A DNA stretch of 64,000 nucleotides from Enoplolaimus lenunculus (taxonomy: Eukaryota > Nematoda > Enoplea > Enoplida > Thoracostomopsidae), in NCBI GenBank assembly GCA_030248215.1, contig JASANG010003454.1, forward strand, positions 20,404 through 84,403, written 5' to 3'. Shown one piece after another: positions 58,661-64,000 of the stretch. Position 1 is the first letter of the stretch. The number at the start of each line of letters is the position of its first letter. The notes beneath the pieces are model-generated. The model was not told the DNA's origin, made no database searches, and was given only the letters and a program-made list of their open reading frames with translations. Made by a program: the position numbers and the translations under genes.

Positions 58661-59054
58661 TGCATTCAGACATCTCAAAAAAGTTTACTATTGGTTCCAG
58701 TAGAGTTTCCAAAAATGAGTTTGTTTTCAAACGGTGGACCCTGTACGTACACAATCATAAGTTCTATAAGACTATCTCAGAAAATGTATAAAAACATGTA
58801 AGCAAATGGTGATGTTAATCTTGACATTTTCTCAAGTTTTTCAGAACATAATTTTTAAAAAAACTTAGCAAAATTTTCGATACATAAAACACTTGCCTGT
58901 TCATATAACTGCATCTAACTAGAACACTGCCTAACCAACAATCCCGCTTTCAACAGGTGATTGGTTTATCTTTAATTATCATTTTGCCATATTGACCAAT
59001 CACATTGTAACACGTCAATCTCTCAATTCCATCCAGTGCTAACTTCGTTCAAAA

Positions 59055-61045
59055 ATGACGTCACAATTGACCAATAACTGCACTGTCCGAAGCCTGAATG
59101 CCAAAAAATCGACGACTACCTTCGCTACGTAGCCCATGATCTAACAAGTTACCCGATAACTCGTGCAGTATTTGCAATCCTCTACTCACTTGTCTTTGCA
59201 CTTGGAGTTACTGGAAATCACTAGTGCTAATTGCAGTTGGACGCAACAAACCGCTAAGAACAGTTCGAAATATGTTCATAGTAAATTTATCAATTTCTGA
59301 CATACTAGTGTGTGTTCTTTGTTTGCCGATGTCAGTGTACGTAAATATGCACAAAACGTGGATATTTGGTTCTATTCTTTGCCGGATATTTCCGGCAATG
59401 CAAGGAAGTAGTGTAATTGTGTCAACGTTTACGCTGGCTTGTATTGCAATTGATCGATTCATACTAATTGTTGCGACGTATATTCGTCCAATTTCAAAAA
59501 CTGTCGCCATTGTGATGATTTCATTTGTGTGGTCGGTTGCTTCGGGTTAGTCACTGTAAACAGCACAGTTGTAATAACACTAGAACGCCCAGGATACGTA
59601 GTTTTGACATTATTTCAAATATGCTACCGTGGTTAAGTACGAATTGACCTAGGCCCATTATTGTGAGAAAACCGGAATTCAGTTTTGGCTAAATTTGATT
59701 TAAAGGATTTATTCAAATACAATTAAAACAAAAGGTGATACAAAATGGCCCAAAGCAATTAGCATTTTACCGAATAGCAGTTTGGCCTACGCCGTATGTA
59801 AACAGTCATTATAAAATATGAGTTTAGCGTATTTTATTTTTGATTCGTTATCGGCCTAGTTTATTTCTGAACACCAAATTCCAGAGTCAGCGGCGTTTGT
59901 TTACCCCTGGCACCGGTAAAGTTCATTGGATCAAATTAATTTTACCCTCGTGGTTTCAGGGCTCTGTATACCGATCGTCATTAGTAACCGCCTTGTACCT
60001 GGGTCCCATTACAACGAAAGCGGTGCGGTTCCGTTTTGTGGCTACTTTTGTGACGAAATTGGGGCAATCGGTTGTATCTTCGAAAATTCTACGGATTCAC
60101 CCTGTTGCTGGTTCAGTTTGTTCTACCGCTTGCGTTGATTACGTTTTGTTATGCGTGTATTATTAACAAGGTCTGTTGTTTGCGAGAAAATATTAGAATG
60201 ATACCAATTTTTAGGCATTTTTATAATGTTTCGAATGTTATATTTAATATTTTAAGTGCAAACCAATTGCGTAATTTCTTATTGTATAAATTTTTTGCGT
60301 TTTAATAGTAATGTAAATTTACAAAGTGTTGCTTTTGCGCATCATTTGGTAAAATTTTAAATAATCACACCTAACTTTACCAATCAAAATCTATGCTGTT
60401 CAAACAAAGTATCTTTGACTAATCTACCAAAATCCCCACGCCACTTTTAAGGCTGTTCCCAGCTTTGGGTGGTTCGTAAATATAAGGTTAAAATACTCAG
60501 TTAGACATTTTTTGTTTGTACTACAGCGTTAAGGCCCATAATCTGCGTGTTACGGCCTTAAAAGTATTAACATTGGCCAAAAATATATCGTAAAACAATC
60601 ATTTCAAATATTCAACATTCCGCATTCTTAGTCGTAACAAAGTTTTAAGTTTTTGCCCTCGCTCCCGTTGTATTCTTGAAACAATTTTTACAGGTTCGAA
60701 AAAGTATAATCAACCGAACCGCTTCTAAATGATAAACCCAGTGAATCCGGAATCCAAACGATTCTATCACACACCCGGCGGGTCACTTCGTGGCACAGTA
60801 TCGCGCCAAATCCGCTTGAACGCGACCACTCCCCAGCTATGTCTCGTTTTCACCTGATTGCGTCAAAACTACACACCACCCCGCTGTTACATCAATGAAA
60901 CCGTCAAGCTACAATCCTGACAGCAGCCAACGTGGCTCAAACCCGTCCACAAAATCTACAGGAGCTACGCTAGGCGAAAAACCGAACAACGAGACCTCTC
61001 CGTGGCGCATCTCGGCCACCGTCAGGCCTCCCAAAAGAAGCTTGC
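59055..61045 (+). pseudogene. Mirror copy of the peptide GPCR gene, frameshifted and truncated
   Basis: This is the inverted counterpart of receptor exons 1, 2 and the first part of 3. Splice sites survive (exon 2 copy 59960-60170 after TGGTTTCAG; exon 3 copy from 60694 after TTTTTACAG). Exon 1 has one-base deletions near 59086 (N-terminal segment) and 59217 (TM1); exon 2 has a four-base deletion near 60061 in ECL2. Exon 3 is increasingly divergent and stops matching at 61045, well before TM6 and TM7, so no seven-helix protein can be made. If the palindrome is an assembly artefact, these are sequencing errors and no second locus exists. Confidence 0.8.
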
Positions 61046-63170
61046 ATCTCACCACTCTCAATCGCCTTGACTTTATAGGACGAATTCTAAACTAAATTTA
61101 TATCCAAATCCAAGCGTACCACTCACGACTCTGGACTGGGTTGAGTCCCTATTAAAGCGTGACCGCACCCAACAGTCAGTTACGTTCTTGCATCCATCTG
61201 AGTTGTGAAGCTAATGAGCGCATTGTTCCGGGGACTTCTGGGGTAAAACTGTCAAAGAAGGCAAAATGCGATTGAAAGTTGTTGATGACCTCTTATTGGA
61301 AAGTTTTGTGTGATAAATCAGTGTCGATGTAAGATTTTATTTTTTATTAACAAAAAATTATTTTCGTCTGACGCTTGCGATAAAGCTTTGCTGAGTCAGT
61401 TTCCGGTTCGAATTTCATACAGAATAGAATACCAATTTTTTTAAAAACTGAAAATTATTTAACTTTTGGGGGAATCTTTTTAAAGTTTTTGAATTTTTGA
61501 CATTGAGAACATTGAAAATGTTTACCGTTGTTTAAATTGCATATTGCATTAGGTATATTGTAAACGAAGCCTAAGGACGTAAGTCCCATTCTAAATATAT
61601 CTGATAATTTTTCCATTGGGAAAATTATTTAAAATCTCGAATTGTCTCACTGTTCGTCTATGATGAGCTTAGTCTGCCCCTTAAGCATTGTTAAATTCAA
61701 TTTCACACTTGAAAAATTTTTTTCGTCTGCAAACAGCTCCAACTTTGTATATCCTTTAAATGTATATTGTTGAGAGAATTCAAACTTTTAATTACCCAAT
61801 TATCACAGTCAGCAATACCGATAAAGTTTGAACTCATTCGAATCACTTTAACACTATTATCTGTTTTCGAAACGTATTTATCTAATAAATTGCACATTTT
61901 TATCAGCTAGCTATGTCTTGCATTACTCCCTAGAAAACTAAAGCAAGTAGATTTGTGGGGTTACTTAGCTTACCGCATCTAACTGATGGTGCCAGTTAGA
62001 AATATAGAGGTGGCTTGAGCGTTTGATTGAAGAATCTTTATTTAATTTAGTTTGCGATTTGAAAGCAAACAAATTTGCTACACAATCGCTATATAATTAA
62101 GCAAAGTTTTAGTAATGCGGCGCTTGGGGAGTGAATTTCTTTCGAACGTAGGGAAGAGTTTGTTTAATGGTGCTCGAAGCATCGTATGTGCGAATACAGA
62201 AAAGTATTTGACTCAAATTCGGATCTAGAAGGGTGGGCATTGGGATCGAATCCCAAATGGGAGTTTACACAAGATAAATATTTTTTGCTTCCAGATTTAA
62301 TGCTAGAAGATTGGAAATTGCCATTTTGGCGAGAATGTCCTCTATAACTGAGTTTGGCATGACGTTTATCAATCAACCAATCCTCCCATACGGGACAGAA
62401 CCCTGGTAGAGGTCTCTGCCCAACTTATCCAAATGTCGTGCCCTCCATTTCTGCAATTTTAAACTTACTTGTAAGACTTCTCAAATCATATTGTGCCCCT
62501 TCTTGTTATTATATATAAAACACTCCTTGCATGTTGAGCTATGCTACTGGCCCGGAAACCGCTATTTTGTTCATCCAATACCAATTTTCTGAATGTTTTT
62601 TATGAAACAAAATTAACGGCTGTGAATAATTTTATAAGATTCCGTCAAAAGCGGTGAAATTCTAAAATTAATGACTATTTTTTGAGCGTTCTAAGTGCCA
62701 TCATGAACCGTATATATATATATACACGCCACAGTCAGCGAAGTTTATCAAAAGCAATCTAGTTTGTCTATAAGCTCCTTCCAGAGGGGGAAGTGCGGTT
62801 TTTCAACTGTTCGGGTCATCGGTGGCACACTGATTTACTGTTCGCCTACATAGGAAATAGGAATTATTCAGCAAATTTCGTGGGACGTGGTTAATAAAAA
62901 AACTAACGATTAATGAAACGATTTATTCAAGCGATTTTAATTGATGCTGTTGAAATAGAACTAGTGCGCAGCCAGCGATTGTCCGCAGAATTGGCAAAAA
63001 TACTTTCGGGTGGACAGCCTAAATGTTCCTGACATAGTATTGTGTAAGATAATCCGCCCCTGGGATACCTTGTGTTTGACAACTATTGACAAAATACGTC
63101 AAAAGTATCACACATTTTTGTTCTCAAAAATACCTTACAATTTAGGGTAAAAAAATATTTGAGTAAGTTT
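61046..63170. other. No gene recognised
   Basis: AT-rich sequence just beyond the palindrome; frames at 61703-61897 and 62164-62376 show no motif. A short TA run lies at 62708-62726. Confidence 0.4.
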
Positions 63171-63177
63171 TAATTGA

Positions 63178-63612
63178 ATGGCTTTGATGTATCGAACAAA
63201 GCCCTATACCAAAAAAGCACAATCCTTAAAGCCGAAGCCTGGGCCAAAGCCAAAGATTTGTCTGAAACTTAAGCTTAGTCTATTAAATTTCGGAGCCGTT
63301 AACCGTCGTGCTAATTCCTTACATGGGTTTATGGGCCATGGGCGACTGCTTTTAACAAACAAAGACAAACTACAAGCAATTAACGTCTTTTTGCGTTATA
63401 TCAATATTGATAGCAATGTATTTCAACTAAGCTCAGAAGACCAAACTCGAATAGGTTCAACTTTGTTTATTTTTACAGGTATAGTAGAACGAACACTTGA
63501 AAAATACAGTCAATCAAAATTGGAACTAGTGAAATCAAACGGCGAACCAACAACCAAAAATATTTACTTTATCCGGATTAATCAACTGGGACATGGCTAT
63601 CTGGAGATGTAA
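63178..63612 (+). CDS. Unrecognised 144-codon frame, partly over repeat DNA
   Basis: The frame starts MALMYRTKPY and ends GHGYLEM-stop. Its first 35 residues (KPKPGPKPK, CLKLKL) come from a degenerate hexamer tract at about 63220-63280, so that part is unlikely to be native coding. The later part (NKDKLQAINVFLRYINIDSN, SSEDQTRIGSTLFIFTGIVE) looks more protein-like, with mixed polar and hydrophobic residues, and might be an exon. No domain recognised. Confidence 0.25.
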   Translation: MALMYRTKPYTKKAQSLKPKPGPKPKICLKLKLSLLNFGAVNRRANSLHGFMGHGRLLLTNKDKLQAINVFLRYINIDSNVFQLSSEDQTRIGSTLFIFTGIVERTLEKYSQSKLELVKSNGEPTTKNIYFIRINQLGHGYLEM

Positions 63613-64000
63613 TACGGTGCGGTGTTAATGGTAAATGTGAAGTTCTTAGACTCTGTACTGTGGTGACTCGAATTGCTGGGGGAGTGAGAAGTTGTAGTCG
63701 AATCTACTGTTCAGGCCAATTATTAATTGGACTAAAATAGCTCCTCTAAAAAGCAAGATTGTTACCCTTATCCTGTTATCAGTAGTTCTCTTAAACAGAT
63801 TTTTTAAAAAAGAAAAATTAAAAAAAAACTTAAAAAAAAATATAGTAGGTCAGGATAGACAAAATAGTAATTAAATTGGGAGATTTATCCGAACAACAAT
63901 AAAGTAGAATCAATCCTGATGTGGATGTCTATATTGTGTTGGATTAGAAGAATTAGAAATCTATTTTGAAAAACAAGTTTAGAAGTTTAGTTTACGCCAA

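Larger units (their letters stand above)
46060..61045. repeat. Nested 15-kb palindrome, order A B C B' | B C' B' A'
   Basis: The left half (46060 to about 53555) reads A (receptor gene part, 46060-48455), B (48455-50230), C (50230-51745), B inverted (51745-53555). The right half is its reverse complement: B (from about 53560 to 55500), C inverted (55503-56885), B inverted (56885-58660), A inverted (to 61045). The centre carries about 120 bp matching 48335-48455, acting as a loop. Differences are mainly small indels, concentrated near the centre and at the far right end. Outside these limits the two sides are unrelated. Confidence 0.9.

Overview
This is AT-rich metazoan nuclear DNA. Coding exons are short islands with GT...AG introns of about 0.4 to 2 kb, in a background of non-autonomous inverted-repeat elements (MITEs), tRNA-derived SINEs and minisatellites. 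I saw no prokaryotic or viral gene. Three features lean towards an ecdysozoan, perhaps on the nematode/nematomorph side: a pair of DB-module secreted proteins (a domain best known from nematodes), an FLRFamide neuropeptide precursor, and an abundant MITE with a core of degenerate CCTAAG (TTAGGC) hexamers, the nematode telomere unit. The species is not identified and this placement is inference.

Layout. 1-11.4 kb: repeats and unassigned DNA, including a GC-rich composite minisatellite nested in a hexamer MITE (2.2-2.7 kb). 11.43-12.28 kb (+): main exon of an FMRFamide-like precursor with three SANFLRFamide copies, a KFLRFamide, a C-terminal TLRFamide and several non-RF amidated peptides. 14.0-20.7 kb (-): two tandem paralogous three-exon genes for secreted DB-module proteins; exons 2 and 3 are nearly shared, while exon 1 and the C-terminal tails are unlike. 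20.8-31.9 kb: repeats. 31.99-34.24 kb (-): two exons of a C-type lectin domain, with possible leader exons at 36.7-37.0 kb; a 290-bp palindrome cluster lies in the intervening intron. 37-43.5 kb: repeats, including two direct SINE copies. 43.79-48.07 kb (-): a complete four-exon, 716-residue rhodopsin-type peptide GPCR, best matching the NPY/NPF receptor group, with a very long third intracellular loop.

46.06-61.05 kb is a nested palindrome with the order A B C B' | B C' B' A'. A holds the first half of the GPCR gene, B is a 1.8-kb block and C holds a 24-bp tandem array. The right-hand copy of the receptor is frameshifted and ends inside exon 3. The junctions fall at a MITE terminus and at a short microhomology, and the centre looks noisy. 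It is either a true fold-back rearrangement or a long-read assembly artefact; I cannot decide from sequence alone. 61-64 kb holds nothing I can assign with confidence.

Functionally, the window pairs a precursor of LRFamide-ending peptides with a receptor from a class that often binds RFamides, alongside secreted cysteine-rich and lectin-like proteins. A direct ligand-receptor link is only a hypothesis.
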